NCBI GenBank assembly: GCA_963752565.1
Contig: CAVVZC010000013.1
Location: 1 to 64,000 of the forward strand
Source of the DNA: UBA11574 sp963752565
Lineage (GTDB): Bacteria; Desulfobacterota; Desulfobacteria; Desulfobacterales; UBA11574
Direction of reading: 5' to 3'
DNA: 64,000 nucleotides
Numbering within the stretch: the stretch's first letter is position 1; every line of letters begins with the position of its first letter. Positions 16,261 to 25,448 of this stretch are shown here, one piece after another. The notes beneath the pieces were generated by a model. The model was given only the letters and a program-made list of their open reading frames with translations. It searched no databases and had not been told where the DNA came from. The position numbers were made by a program, and so were the translations under genes.

Positions 16261-16752
16261 ATGCTCAGTTCAGATGACAAATCAAAGTCACATTTTGTCC
16301 AAATGACATCTCGATCGAAAAATACGTGCCTGTTGAGAAGGTCATGGATCGGCATGCTCTTTTTCTTGACTATTATCCTTCCGAATACAGCACAAGCAAC
16401 GGATCATTCCAAGATGATAAATTGCGATGTCCATCATGGCACCTGCACCCAGAAGCTTCAGGACACAGACATCACCCTTGATATCAGCCCCAAACCGGTT
16501 AAAGCCATGACAGATCTCAAGTTCACCATTACCTTGACCGGGAAGCAAGGCGTATTCGAACCGTTTATCGATCTTGGAATGCCGGGTATGAAAATGGGCC
16601 CCAACCGGGTGTTACTCAAATCCAACGGAAAAGGCGTTTATTCCGGAACCGGCACCATTGTGCGATGTCCCAGCGGAAAAAGAATTTGGAAAGCGACGGT
16701 CACTGTTCCGGACAAAGGGTCCGTGGAGTTTATTTTCGATGTCATCTATTGA
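16261..16752 (+). CDS. FixH/YtkA-like exported protein
   Basis: The ATG at 16261 is chosen because GGAGG precedes it; the open frame extends 15 codons further without a ribosome site. 163 residues: a polar N-terminus, one hydrophobic segment (IGMLFFLTIILPNTAQA) acting as signal or anchor, then a beta-rich domain with ITLTGKQG, FIDLGMPGMKMGPN and WKATVTVPDKGSVEF typical of FixH/YtkA-like domains. The MPGMKMGPN stretch supplies Met residues that could bind copper(I). It overlaps the next gene by 14 bases, so the two are translated together. Confidence 0.75.
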   Translation: MLSSDDKSKSHFVQMTSRSKNTCLLRRSWIGMLFFLTIILPNTAQATDHSKMINCDVHHGTCTQKLQDTDITLDISPKPVKAMTDLKFTITLTGKQGVFEPFIDLGMPGMKMGPNRVLLKSNGKGVYSGTGTIVRCPSGKRIWKATVTVPDKGSVEFIFDVIY

Positions 16753-17431
16753 GACCTTATACCTTACGTTTTTCACCACTGGTTTTATCGTTGGTTTCGG
16801 GCATTGTATCGGCATGTGCGGCCCAATCGTTGTTTCGTTCTCTCTTAACTTAAAGACCAAAGGGGTTATGGTCCCGAACCTGTTGTACCACGTGGGCCGG
16901 ATTTCCACTTATGCTGTTCTCGGCGGCGTCATGGGCGCTAGCGGATCTTTTACTCGAATAACCACCGGTATCGTTGGCCTTCAAAAAGGCGCCATGATCT
17001 TTGCAGGGCTCATTATCATCGTTATGGGGCTGGGCATGAGCGGATGGATTCCCCTGGGAAGGATTTTCGGGGATTATTACCACCCCGAAGGTATCATTGC
17101 ACGGAGTTTTCGCAAATTATCCGGCATACAATCCACCGCAGCCTTTCTTCCACTGGGTTTGGTGCTCGGCTTGCTGCCGTGCGGGCCGGTGTACACGGCT
17201 CTGATTGCAGCGGCCGGTTTAGGCATGGAATCACAAAACACGCTTAATGCCGTTCTTGCAGGAATGGGGCTCATGGCCGTGTTTGGCATCGGTACCATTC
17301 CGTCGCTCATAATGGTGGCCAGACTTTCCGGCATGGGCTGGTTGAAGTCAAGAGACATAATTTACAAAATCAGTTCGATATTGATGATCGGTGTGGGGAT
17401 ATATTTTTTAATCAAGGGCCTGCGATTTTGA
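16739..17431 (+). CDS. SafE/UreH-like six-helix membrane protein
   Basis: 230 residues from MSSIETLYLTFFTTGF; this ATG overlaps the end of the FixH-like gene. Two half repeats carry the family Cys motifs GHCIGMCGPIVV (first helix) and LLPCGPVYTALIAA (fourth helix). About six transmembrane helices are seen. The family (sulfite exporter TauE/SafE-like or DsbD-like transmembrane domain, PF13386) often accompanies copper delivery or cytochrome oxidase assembly when next to FixH/Met-rich partners. A role in copper or thiol transport with the upstream protein is the best guess. Confidence 0.8.
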   Translation: MSSIETLYLTFFTTGFIVGFGHCIGMCGPIVVSFSLNLKTKGVMVPNLLYHVGRISTYAVLGGVMGASGSFTRITTGIVGLQKGAMIFAGLIIIVMGLGMSGWIPLGRIFGDYYHPEGIIARSFRKLSGIQSTAAFLPLGLVLGLLPCGPVYTALIAAAGLGMESQNTLNAVLAGMGLMAVFGIGTIPSLIMVARLSGMGWLKSRDIIYKISSILMIGVGIYFLIKGLRF

Positions 17432-17460
17432 TGATAAAAAAATGGCTAATGACCTTAGTT

Positions 17461-17640
17461 AGTGTCCATCCATGAATCAAAAATGAACACAATGGGTGTC
17501 CAATTCAGAAATGAGCAGTTTTTGTCCTGATCAAGGCCGCACAAGGGTTTGCGGTGAGGCGTACGTCTGTACGCCGCAGCCGGAAACCCGCGGAGAACGC
17601 CGAGCAGGACAAAAAGGGCCATTTATGGATGGACAATAGT
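17461..17640. repeat. Palindromic repeat element, TGTCCATNCAT family
   Basis: Left end AGTGTCCATCCATGAAT, right end CATTTATGGATGGACAATA, near-complementary. The interior contains GGCGTACGTCTGTACGCC and paired GTCCTG...CAGGAC. Similar ends occur at 61863-62019 and 26649-26665 and, more distantly, 31905-32047. It lies between the SafE-like gene and the zinc-ribbon gene. Confidence 0.6.
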
Positions 17641-17723
17641 TACATGCTTGACAAATACCGTTGCTTAATGCAGTAATACAGGATATTTTGATTCCCGGTT
17701 TATCCGGGCAAGGAGGTGTTAAC

Positions 17724-17969
17724 TTGAAACAGGGAAAATGCCCCAAATGTGGATCTGAAGAAATTTATGCGGGAGTCGAGGTATTGCCGAAAAGCGGTCC
17801 GTTCGGCAGCAACAGCATCCCCATCAGCATTGTTTCCATTGCTGCGCTTGATAATTATGTCTGTAAGGAATGCGGTTACCTTGAACAGTATATCGCTGAA
17901 CCCGAAAAACTGAAAGAAATCGGTAAAAAGTGGCCCAAAGCTGGTAAGGTTGCACACGAGGAAGCCTGA
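17724..17969 (+). CDS. Small zinc-ribbon protein, TTG start
   Basis: 81 residues read from TTG (MKQGKCPKCGSEEIY). AAGGAGGTG lies five bases upstream; the ATG of the longer open frame has no ribosome site and adds unrelated sequence. Cys pairs CPKC and CKECGY form a four-Cys ribbon, followed by a Lys/Glu-rich helical tail (EPEKLKEIGKKWPKAGKVAHEEA). It is a paralogue of the protein at 6923-7144. It is followed by the UbiB-like gene after 95 bases. Function unknown. Confidence 0.75.
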   Translation: MKQGKCPKCGSEEIYAGVEVLPKSGPFGSNSIPISIVSIAALDNYVCKECGYLEQYIAEPEKLKEIGKKWPKAGKVAHEEA

Positions 17970-18064
17970 GTCGATTTTTACATGGAAAAACCGAAAAAAG
18001 AAAATCCAGGTTTTGTAATCCAGGGCTTGAATTTTCATAATTTTATTTTTCAGGGGACAACACT

Positions 18065-19753
18065 GTGAAAGAATTCTGGCGGCTTGGAAAAATAATTCGA
18101 ATCCTGATCAAACACGGCTTTGGAAATGTTGTCGAAAGACTTTTCAAACGAACGGAAACAAGTCCCATTGATCAAGAAGAAAAAGAATTAACGACCCAAA
18201 ACGGCTTTCCTTCTCCCCAGCGTGTTCGGCTTGTGTTAGAAGAGCTCGGCCCCAGTTTTATAAAACTCGGTCAATTACTCAGCACCCGGGCCGACGTATT
18301 CCCGCCCGAATACATCGAAGAATTTACAAAACTTCAGGACCAGGTGCCGCCGGTACCTTTCAACCATATCAGAGATATTATCCAGAAAGAACTCAGACGT
18401 CCTTTGGAAGATATCTTTGCTGAGTTTACACGGGAATCAATGGCCGCCGCTTCTGTCGCACAGGTCCATATGGCCACGCTTTTTAGCGGCGAACAGGTTG
18501 CTGTCAAAGTCATTCGCCCAGGCATTGATAAGGAAATCCGCAAAGATATCCGCCTGATGAACGCCATCGCAAAAAGGGCTGAAAAAGCCTTTGAGATCGC
18601 CCGTGTCATCGGTGCCGACAATCTGGTAAAAGAATTTGAACGGATTATTTTTAAAGAACTCGACATGTTCATCGAAGCCGGGAATATAGAAAAATTTGCC
18701 AAGAACTTCGAAACGATCGATGAAATTTATATTCCTAAAGTCTATTGGGATTACACCTCAAAATCGGTCCTGACCATGGAACATATCCACGGTATTAAAA
18801 TGGACCAGGTGGATGACATCAATGCTCATGGTATCGACCCAAAGGAAGTCGCATTGATCGGACTCCGTTCCTTTTCCCGCCAATTGATGGATTTCGGTTT
18901 TTTCCATGCGGATCCCCATTCCGGAAATACCATCGTCATGTTTGACGGTCGTGTCAGTCTGGTCGATTTCGGCATTATGGGTTATCTGGACGATGAAACC
19001 ATGCAGCACATCGCAAATCTCTTTCTGGGCTATGCTGAACATGACTATGATATGGTGATGGAAGCATTGCTGGATACCGAACTTATCAACGAAGATACCA
19101 TGGACCTCAAAGACTTCCGCAGGGAGCTTATGGATACGAGTGAACCTTTTTATGGACGGAGTTTGCAGACGGTTTCGGTCAAAGAAGTCTATGACCAGGT
19201 CATTCATCTGGTATACAAATACCAGATTAGATTGCCGAGGAATCTTTTGCTCCTCTTTAAGACATTTATTCAAACAGAAGCCCTCGGCAAGATATTGGGA
19301 AGTGACGCCAGCCTTTTAGAAATAACGAAACCCTATGCCAAAGAACTGCTCAAACGCAGTTATCTGGCAAAAAGCGTCTTGAGAAATATTCGAAAAGACA
19401 CTCTGGCCATGGGCAACCACATGAAAATGATGCCCAAGCTTGTTCATAATATTCTCGATCAAACGGCCAAAGGCAAACAGCGGGTAGAACTCCGGCTTAC
19501 CGGTTTTCAGGAGATCAATACCCCGCTTGTAAAAAGCATTAATCGGGTGATCATCGGGTTGGTCATTTCAGCCTCGCTTATTGCCGCAGCAATGGTGTTG
19601 AATGCACCCCAACACATCTTTTCATTTACGGTCAATTTTTTAGGCTTTAAAGGGGTTCCCCTGACAGCGTTTTTAGGGCTGATCGGCTATGTAATTGCCA
19701 CAATTCTGGCCGTCTGGCTCATCATCATGATTTTGCGATCCAGAAAGCTATAA
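18065..19753 (+). CDS. ubiB: ABC1/UbiB-family protein kinase-like membrane protein
   Basis: 562 residues from a GTG start with AGGGG eight bases before it. The family core runs LGPSFIKLGQLLSTRADVFP (KxGQ motif), ASVAQVHMATL (A-rich loop), VAVKVIRPG (ATP-binding Lys), FFHADPHSGNTIVM and LVDFGIMGYLD (metal-binding DFG-like Asp). Two hydrophobic helices close the C-terminus (from about residue 500). UbiB proteins are ATPases needed for ubiquinone synthesis, and in menaquinone users for poorly defined isoprenoid-lipid functions; the gene symbol is by family only. Length is normal. Confidence 0.9.
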   Translation: MKEFWRLGKIIRILIKHGFGNVVERLFKRTETSPIDQEEKELTTQNGFPSPQRVRLVLEELGPSFIKLGQLLSTRADVFPPEYIEEFTKLQDQVPPVPFNHIRDIIQKELRRPLEDIFAEFTRESMAAASVAQVHMATLFSGEQVAVKVIRPGIDKEIRKDIRLMNAIAKRAEKAFEIARVIGADNLVKEFERIIFKELDMFIEAGNIEKFAKNFETIDEIYIPKVYWDYTSKSVLTMEHIHGIKMDQVDDINAHGIDPKEVALIGLRSFSRQLMDFGFFHADPHSGNTIVMFDGRVSLVDFGIMGYLDDETMQHIANLFLGYAEHDYDMVMEALLDTELINEDTMDLKDFRRELMDTSEPFYGRSLQTVSVKEVYDQVIHLVYKYQIRLPRNLLLLFKTFIQTEALGKILGSDASLLEITKPYAKELLKRSYLAKSVLRNIRKDTLAMGNHMKMMPKLVHNILDQTAKGKQRVELRLTGFQEINTPLVKSINRVIIGLVISASLIAAAMVLNAPQHIFSFTVNFLGFKGVPLTAFLGLIGYVIATILAVWLIIMILRSRKL

Positions 19754-19789
19754 TCATAAATGGGAATTCGCCCCCAAGGTCTTTCGGTG

Positions 19790-20561
19790 TTAAAAGTAAG
19801 TCTTTGCTCCTGCATAACGTGTTTTAAAATACCGGTTTTTTAGAGACGACCTTCGCACCTTTTTACCTTTTCCAGGGGCATGAATAAATTGTCCATTTCC
19901 AGCATAGATGCCCACATGGGAAATTTTTCCGCTACCGGAAGTGTGAAAAAACACCAGATTTCCTTTTTGCAGCCTGCCTCTGCTCACAGGCATGCCTGCA
20001 TTCCACTGGGCTCGAGACGATCTGGGAAGTTCCAACCCGTTCAGCTGGTATACCGTCATGGTAAAGCCGCTGCAGTCGAACCCCTCTTCCACTGACTCGA
20101 CCGCCCCACCTGTAAGGTACGCCGATGAAGTTGTCTGCTGTTCGCAAAATTTTATCTCTTAAGTGAGCCTTTGAATATTTCTTGGGAGCGACAACATAGA
20201 AATTGTGGATAATTCCTGCAGAAGAAAGCGCACTCGCCCTGTTGACGGCGGCCGTTCTGGATGAAAAATTACCGAATCGAACCCTGTATAATCCCGAATG
20301 ATGCAAAAAATGATAGGCATTTAGGCCCTGTTTTCGTAACTTTTCTTTAAGCCGTATTGCGTTTTCCATGTTTGAAAACGCACCCACCTGAATGGCATAA
20401 TGGATTGATGGCAGCGCGATCGGCGAGGTCGGTTTGGGGGATGGCGTTACGGGGGACCGACTGCATCCCGAAAGAAAAAAGACTGTAAAGACAAGCGCAA
20501 ATAGTACTATCTGTTCGGCAAAACCAACGCTTTTATCTCTAGTGGAATAAAAAAAGTCCAT
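19790..20561 (-). pseudogene. SPOR + NlpC/P60 peptidoglycan hydrolase lipoprotein, one frameshift
   Basis: The N-terminal part (from 20561) has a hydrophobic segment and lipobox-like LSGCSRS, then a SPOR domain (YAIQVGAFSNMENAIRLKEKL...YRVRFGNFSSRTAAV) and the start of NlpC/P60 (IGVPYRWGG). One frame over, the domain continues ESVEEGFDCSGFTMTVYQLNG...LPRSSRAQW...KGNLVFFHTSGSGKISHVGIYAGNGQFIHAPGKG, giving catalytic Cys (DCSGF) and His (HVGIY). A single extra base near 20100 separates them. The intact protein would be a ~255-residue envelope-bound cell-wall endopeptidase. Confidence 0.85.
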
Positions 20562-20707
20562 TCAACAAACTTTCTCAACAACAGTTATATCCTTTGGGGT
20601 GAGCCTTAGGTTGCTGATTAAAGTTTCACACCCTTAATTTTTAGCAACTCGGCCATCTGCTTTAAAGGCTTTTTAGCAATAGTGAAGTGCCAAACTTGAG
20701 TAGTTAT

Positions 20708-21454
20708 CTATGCAATAAAGCCGCCGTTGACACATATATTTTGACCCGTTATCCACCCCGCTTCTTCGCTAACCAATAGCACCACTGCTTTTGCGATGTC
20801 ATCAGGAGTTCCGATACGACCAAATGCCGCCATACTTGCCAAGTGGCTAATTTGCTCTTCTGTCTTCCCCTTACTAAACAATTCGGTATCGGTGGGTCCG
20901 GGTGATATTGAGTTTACGGCTATCCCTCTGTGACCCAGTTCTTTGGCCAATACCTTCGTTAATTGCTCAACCGCTCCTTTTGTTGCAGCATAAGTCCCAT
21001 AGGTTGGCATCATGAGTCTTGTAACAGATGAGGATATGTTGATGATTTTTCCACCATCTGCCAATTTCCTCGCAGCCTGTTGACAGGCAAAAAACAGACC
21101 TTTGACATTACAATCGAAAATATTGTCGAACTCTTCCTCTGTGACCTCTTCCACCTTTTTATAAAGGATAGTGCCGGCATTATTGACCAGAATATTCACT
21201 TTGCCGAATTTCTCGATGGCGTGATCAAACAAGGTCTCGATCTCATGAATATTTCGCATATCAGCCTGTATAGCCATGGCTTGCCCTTTTATTTTCATTA
21301 CTTCTGATGCGACCTCTTCCGCCTGCTCGGCGTTGTTAACGTAGTTGACCACCACTGCCGCTCCGAGTTTGCCGAGTGTTAATGCGATCTCTCTGCCTAT
21401 GCCACGAGAGGCCCCTGTGACAATGGCAGTTTTGCCTTTCAATGATATTTGCAT
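20708..21454 (-). CDS. SDR-family oxidoreductase (FabG-like)
   Basis: 248 residues, ATG behind AGGAGG. Cofactor motif TGASRGIGREIA (residues 14-25), NNAGT, the catalytic Ser in INISSSVT, Y-x3-K in YGTYAATKGAVEQ, and the C-terminal GWITGQNICVNGGF. Classical short-chain dehydrogenase using NAD(P)H. Genomic context gives no acyl-carrier-protein partner, so the substrate is open. A sequence like the IS4 right end (GTGCCAAACTTGAGTA, 20687-20702) lies just past its stop. Confidence 0.9.
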   Translation of the reverse strand: MQISLKGKTAIVTGASRGIGREIALTLGKLGAAVVVNYVNNAEQAEEVASEVMKIKGQAMAIQADMRNIHEIETLFDHAIEKFGKVNILVNNAGTILYKKVEEVTEEEFDNIFDCNVKGLFFACQQAARKLADGGKIINISSSVTRLMMPTYGTYAATKGAVEQLTKVLAKELGHRGIAVNSISPGPTDTELFSKGKTEEQISHLASMAAFGRIGTPDDIAKAVVLLVSEEAGWITGQNICVNGGFIA

Positions 21455-21688
21455 GATTTTTACCTCCTAAACTTATGGGCCCGACCCCCATTGCCCCCCC
21501 CCTTACGAGAGCCGACGCATGATTCGGGGCCACGGCTGGTCGCTAACCATTACCATGCGAGGGACTTTCATCCCCTACTCTTTGCCGGCTTTTACCGGCG
21601 CTTTCGACCCGACCCCCTTGTTTTCAGTCCCGATTGTATCCTTGTACCCGGTTTTTTCAAATGCCAGGAACAGACCCCCTTAGTGTTC

Positions 21689-22882
21689 TCAGTACATCTC
21701 GTATTTAACCAGCCTGCCGTCAAGCCCGCCGGCCTTGATCGGTTTTTTCCATGATGCTTTCAGCCCGATTTTTTTGATATACTCCCGTTCTCCGAAATAA
21801 ACAAAAGCGGCCGAGCCTTTGCATTTTTGTTTCAGAAAATCGCCGAAATTTTTATAAAACATTTCAAGGTTCTCGTCTCCCCCCATCCGAATGCCATAAG
21901 GCGGATTGGTTACAATTACATGCTCTTCAAGGGCGGGCAGCTTTCTGAAGTCCGCCCTTTCAACGCTTACGTTATTTCCGTAATGGAGCCCCATCAGGTT
22001 TGTCCGCGCCGCGCTGACAGCCTCCGCGGACACATCACTGCCCGCAATCAGCCCTTTCGGCAGTTCCCTGATGTGTCCGTCAGCCTCTTTTTTTACCTGC
22101 TTCCAGACAGCGCCGTCAAAGTCGGGCAGACATTCAAAACCGAATCGATTCCTGAAAACACCCGCAGGAATATTGCAATACCGCATGAGCGCTTCACACA
22201 AAAGGGTTCCCGAACCGCACAAAGGATCATATAAAGGAACAGAACCGTCCCATTCACTGAATCGGATAATCGCGGCGGCGACGGTTTCCTGCATCGGCGC
22301 CGAAACGGTCTCCTCTCTGTATCCTCTCCGGTGAAGCGCGCCGCCTGAAGTATCGATGCTTATTACTGCCTTATCGTGCCTGATATGAAGGTTCAGCAGG
22401 ATATCCGGATTCCTTACCGACACATCCGGACGCTGACCGGTTTTTTCTTTGAAATAGTCGGCAACCGCATCTTTAAGGCGGAGGGCAGCGAACTTTGAAT
22501 GCGAAATCACGCTGTCGGAAACATTCCCCGATACGGCAAAGGTATTGCCTTTTCCAAAAAAATCTTCCCACTCGATCTGTTTGGCCTTCTGATACAGCGT
22601 ATCGGTATCATGACAAGCGTATGATATTAACGGCGCAAGGCACCGTGAAAGAAGCCTGGTCAGATAATTAATTCGATACAGGGTTGATTTGTCCGCCCTG
22701 AAATGAATTCCGCTGAATTCCGGCCTGACATCTTCGGCGCCGAGTTCAGCGAGTTCATCCGCGCCGGCTTCTTTTAAGCTGTCGGCTATCTGGGCAAAAT
22801 AACGGTAATCCTTCTGATACTGATATACCGCCGCTTGCCGTTTTTCTCTTCGACGGCGTTTGACCCAATCGGTTGATACCAT
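21689..22882 (-). CDS. THUMP-domain 23S rRNA guanine-N2 methyltransferase, RlmL N-terminal type
   Basis: 397 residues. An N-terminal ferredoxin-like plus THUMP region (residues ~25-170, including ISHSKFAALRLKDAVADYF and VRNPDILLNLHIRHDKAVISIDTSG) precedes the methyltransferase: LYDPLCGSGTLLCEA (motif I) and VTNPPYGIRMG (catalytic NPPY). This matches the stand-alone RlmL/YpsC-type enzymes that make m2G in 23S rRNA. About 230 bases separate it from the SDR gene; that gap shows repeated CCGACCCCC runs and no gene. Confidence 0.85.
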   Translation of the reverse strand: MVSTDWVKRRRREKRQAAVYQYQKDYRYFAQIADSLKEAGADELAELGAEDVRPEFSGIHFRADKSTLYRINYLTRLLSRCLAPLISYACHDTDTLYQKAKQIEWEDFFGKGNTFAVSGNVSDSVISHSKFAALRLKDAVADYFKEKTGQRPDVSVRNPDILLNLHIRHDKAVISIDTSGGALHRRGYREETVSAPMQETVAAAIIRFSEWDGSVPLYDPLCGSGTLLCEALMRYCNIPAGVFRNRFGFECLPDFDGAVWKQVKKEADGHIRELPKGLIAGSDVSAEAVSAARTNLMGLHYGNNVSVERADFRKLPALEEHVIVTNPPYGIRMGGDENLEMFYKNFGDFLKQKCKGSAAFVYFGEREYIKKIGLKASWKKPIKAGGLDGRLVKYEMY

Positions 22883-23013
22883 TTTTCACCGCTTTCGTTT
22901 CAATCGGAGCCGGAAAGAACGATCGAGATATTGCTTGATCATTTCAAACCTTTTCAGTATTAGCTGTTTTTTTATGCAACTTCAAGGCAAACCGGAAGGG
23001 GGAAGCCTGTAAA

Positions 23014-23288
23014 ATGGATACGGATTATAAAAGCAGAACCCGAAAAAAAAAGAAGACCGGTCCCTGCAGCGCCTGGGAGAACAGTTGGTCGCCCTGCCGT
23101 TCGGCCAGCTTGAGACCATGGGGCTTCCGGATGAGCTTCTGACGGCCATCGAACTCGCACGTAAAATAAGGAGCCATGGCGCCCGGCGCAGGCAGATTCA
23201 GTACATCGGCGCCCTCATGCGGCATATCGACCCGCAACCCATCAAAACCGCCCTCGATCGCATCCGGACGGGAAACTTACGGAAATAA
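23014..23288 (+). pseudogene. DarP/YjgA-family (DUF615) ribosome-assembly protein, frameshifted
   Basis: The ATG at 23014 gives MDTDYKSRTRKKKK. The A run at 23043-23051 is one base short for continuity: with ten A residues the frame would read straight into RSLQRLGEQLVALPFGQLETMGLPDELLTAIELARKI and on to LRK stop. The domain (LG..L..LP..L..L.LP..L..AI..A..I) is the DUF615 core that binds the 50S subunit during late assembly. The product would be about 91 residues, shorter than the E. coli protein (about 180). A homopolymer slip is the simplest cause. Confidence 0.75.
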
Positions 23289-23324
23289 CCTGGCGCCCGC
23301 CGGAAATGCGAAATTTTAACCTTG

Positions 23325-25019
23325 TCACCCGGAACGTCCTTTGAGGATCAGGTTTTTTTGTTTTTCTTTGTTCCGTTTGTCCTTCTCAACAAAAAGCGGT
23401 TTCCCGCTGTCATAGGCTTTTCCCGTATAGTACATCAGGGTTGCCGGCGTCGACGGAGAGGGCGTAAAAATCTGAATCTGCCGGGGTTTGAACTTGAGGA
23501 CCCTGCGGCTGAAGCGGTTTAAACGCTCCATGTCTTGGCGTGTACATCCCGGATAAGCAGCGATAAAATAACAGGTTAAGAACTGTTTTTTCCCCATCCT
23601 GCGGTTGATCTTTTCAAAACAGCGGAAGAATTCCATAAAGCTCTCAATGGAGGGTTTTCCCATGAGCGCAAGGATATGATCTTCGGAATGCTCGGGTGCG
23701 ACCTTCAGTTGTCCGGAAATATGATGCCGGATAATCTCTTCAAGATATTGAAGGCCGTATGTTTGATCTTTTAGCACCAGATCATGGCGTATTCCGGAAC
23801 CGATGAAAACCTTTTTAACCTTCGGCATCTGCCTGAGTTTTTTCAGCAGGGCAATCTGGGGGAGATGGCTGATTTCCAGCTTATCGCAGACGACCGGAGT
23901 CAGGCAGCGCTTGTTGCGGCATGTGCCTTTGGTTTTTTTTCGCTCGCATTCGATGCCGTACATATTGGCGGTGGGGCCTCCGACATCGTGAATGTATCCT
24001 TTAAATTCAGGATGGTTGGTTAAAATCGACGCTTCCTTCAGAATGGACGCTTCGCTCCGATCCACAACCCTTTGCCCCTGATGTACGGATATGGCGCAGA
24101 AGTTACAGTCGCCATAACATCCTCTGTGAGTCGTGATTGCAAAACGGATGGTTTCAAGTGCCCGCACCGGCCCCCATGCTGCATAATACGGATGGACGTC
24201 ACGTTCATAGTCCAGCGCATGAATATGGTCCAGTTCCTCGCTCGTTGGCGGAAACTGAGGAGGATTCTGGATCAGATACCGGCTGTCCTGTTTCTGGCAA
24301 AGACCTTTTCCGGTTATCGGGTCATTGTTTTTATAAAAAATCTTAAACATTTCAGTGAACTTGGCGCTGTCCACCGCAACATCCGCATGGGATGGGAGTT
24401 CTATGTAACCTTCTTTTTTTTCAGCGGCAATATAGCAGATTCCGCGGACATCCGTAACCGGTCGGCGGCGCCGGATGTTTTCTGCCAGTTCAAGCGTCGT
24501 TTTTTCCCCCATTCCATAGACCAGAATGTCGGCCTTGGCGTCAAAAAGAATGGACCGCCGTATACTGTCGGACCTGTAATGATAATGGGAGATGCGTCTG
24601 AGGCTCGCTTCAATCCCGCCGATAACAATCGGTTTTGTCTTTTTGAAATATCGGCGAACAAGGTTGGTATATGCGACAACCGCCATGTCCGGACGTCTGA
24701 TATTTAGACCGCCGCCGGTCAGATCATCTCGCTTTCGCCGTTTATTCGTCGCAGTATAATTGGATATCATGGAGTCCATGCATCCCGAAGTAATTCCCCA
24801 GAAAAGATTCGGCTCCCCCAGCCGGCCGATATCTTTTCCACTGTTGATATCGGGCTGCGCTATTATGGCTACCGTGTAACCGGCATCTCTCAGTACCTTT
24901 CCAATGACCGCGACGCCGATAAACGGCGAATCCACATAGGTGTCTCCTGTTACCAGTATGACGTCCGGGGACTTCCAGCCAAGAGCATTCAGCTCATTTT
25001 TAGTTGTGGGAAGAAACAT
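23325..25019 (-). CDS. ygiQ: YgiQ-family radical SAM protein
   Basis: 564 residues. The N-terminal half (DVILVTGDTYVDSPFIGVAVIGKVLRDAGYTVAIIAQPD, TSGCMDSMISNYTATNKRR, VIGGIEASLRRISHYHYRSD) is the UPF0313/YgiQ signature. The radical SAM cluster motif is TTHRGCYGDCNFCAI (Cx3Cx2C). Then GGPTANMYGIECERKKTKGTCRNKRCL and VAPEHSEDHILALMGKP follow. The reaction is unknown; the family is widespread in anaerobes. Length is normal. Confidence 0.92.
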   Translation of the reverse strand: MFLPTTKNELNALGWKSPDVILVTGDTYVDSPFIGVAVIGKVLRDAGYTVAIIAQPDINSGKDIGRLGEPNLFWGITSGCMDSMISNYTATNKRRKRDDLTGGGLNIRRPDMAVVAYTNLVRRYFKKTKPIVIGGIEASLRRISHYHYRSDSIRRSILFDAKADILVYGMGEKTTLELAENIRRRRPVTDVRGICYIAAEKKEGYIELPSHADVAVDSAKFTEMFKIFYKNNDPITGKGLCQKQDSRYLIQNPPQFPPTSEELDHIHALDYERDVHPYYAAWGPVRALETIRFAITTHRGCYGDCNFCAISVHQGQRVVDRSEASILKEASILTNHPEFKGYIHDVGGPTANMYGIECERKKTKGTCRNKRCLTPVVCDKLEISHLPQIALLKKLRQMPKVKKVFIGSGIRHDLVLKDQTYGLQYLEEIIRHHISGQLKVAPEHSEDHILALMGKPSIESFMEFFRCFEKINRRMGKKQFLTCYFIAAYPGCTRQDMERLNRFSRRVLKFKPRQIQIFTPSPSTPATLMYYTGKAYDSGKPLFVEKDKRNKEKQKNLILKGRSG

Positions 25020-25448
25020 TAAGAGACATCCAGGTCAATTCGTGTTTGTTGTGTGAAAGATAGAGAAATGCAGTATGCGGAAGAGCGCCAAATTTTTTGA
25101 TAACGCCATAATGGGAATTTCCCTGGAACTTTACCGTGCATACGAAATTGCGACATTTTCCCGAATTCAGCCAAATAGAGACCCAATCAATGAGTTTTTC
25201 CGGAAAATTTCTCAAAAAAAGATCTACATCTTTAAGAACACCATATTGAGCCGAATATTGTATGAATGATTTTTTACCAAAAAAACGATGCAATTATGAT
25301 ATAAGATGTTATTTTACAGATATATTCTATGTTGACATTTTCCGTAATAACCATAAAGAGATAAGTCAAAGAAAAAAATAGAAAAATTATAAATTATTAT
25401 GTGAAAATCAATGTAACATGTCAAGGGCAAACAAGGACGGAGAAAAAT
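25020..25448. other. Intergenic stretch, nothing certain
   Basis: AT-rich. A 97-codon minus-strand frame starting at 25293 and a 64-codon plus-strand frame overlap each other; neither resembles a known family nor has a clear ribosome site, so both are left uncalled. The stretch before 25449 should hold the promoter of the aldehyde dehydrogenase gene. Confidence 0.4.

Noticed and set aside
25000..25293. 97-codon minus-strand frame before ygiQ
   Set aside because: No ribosome site or recognised family, and overlapped by an equally weak plus-strand frame.
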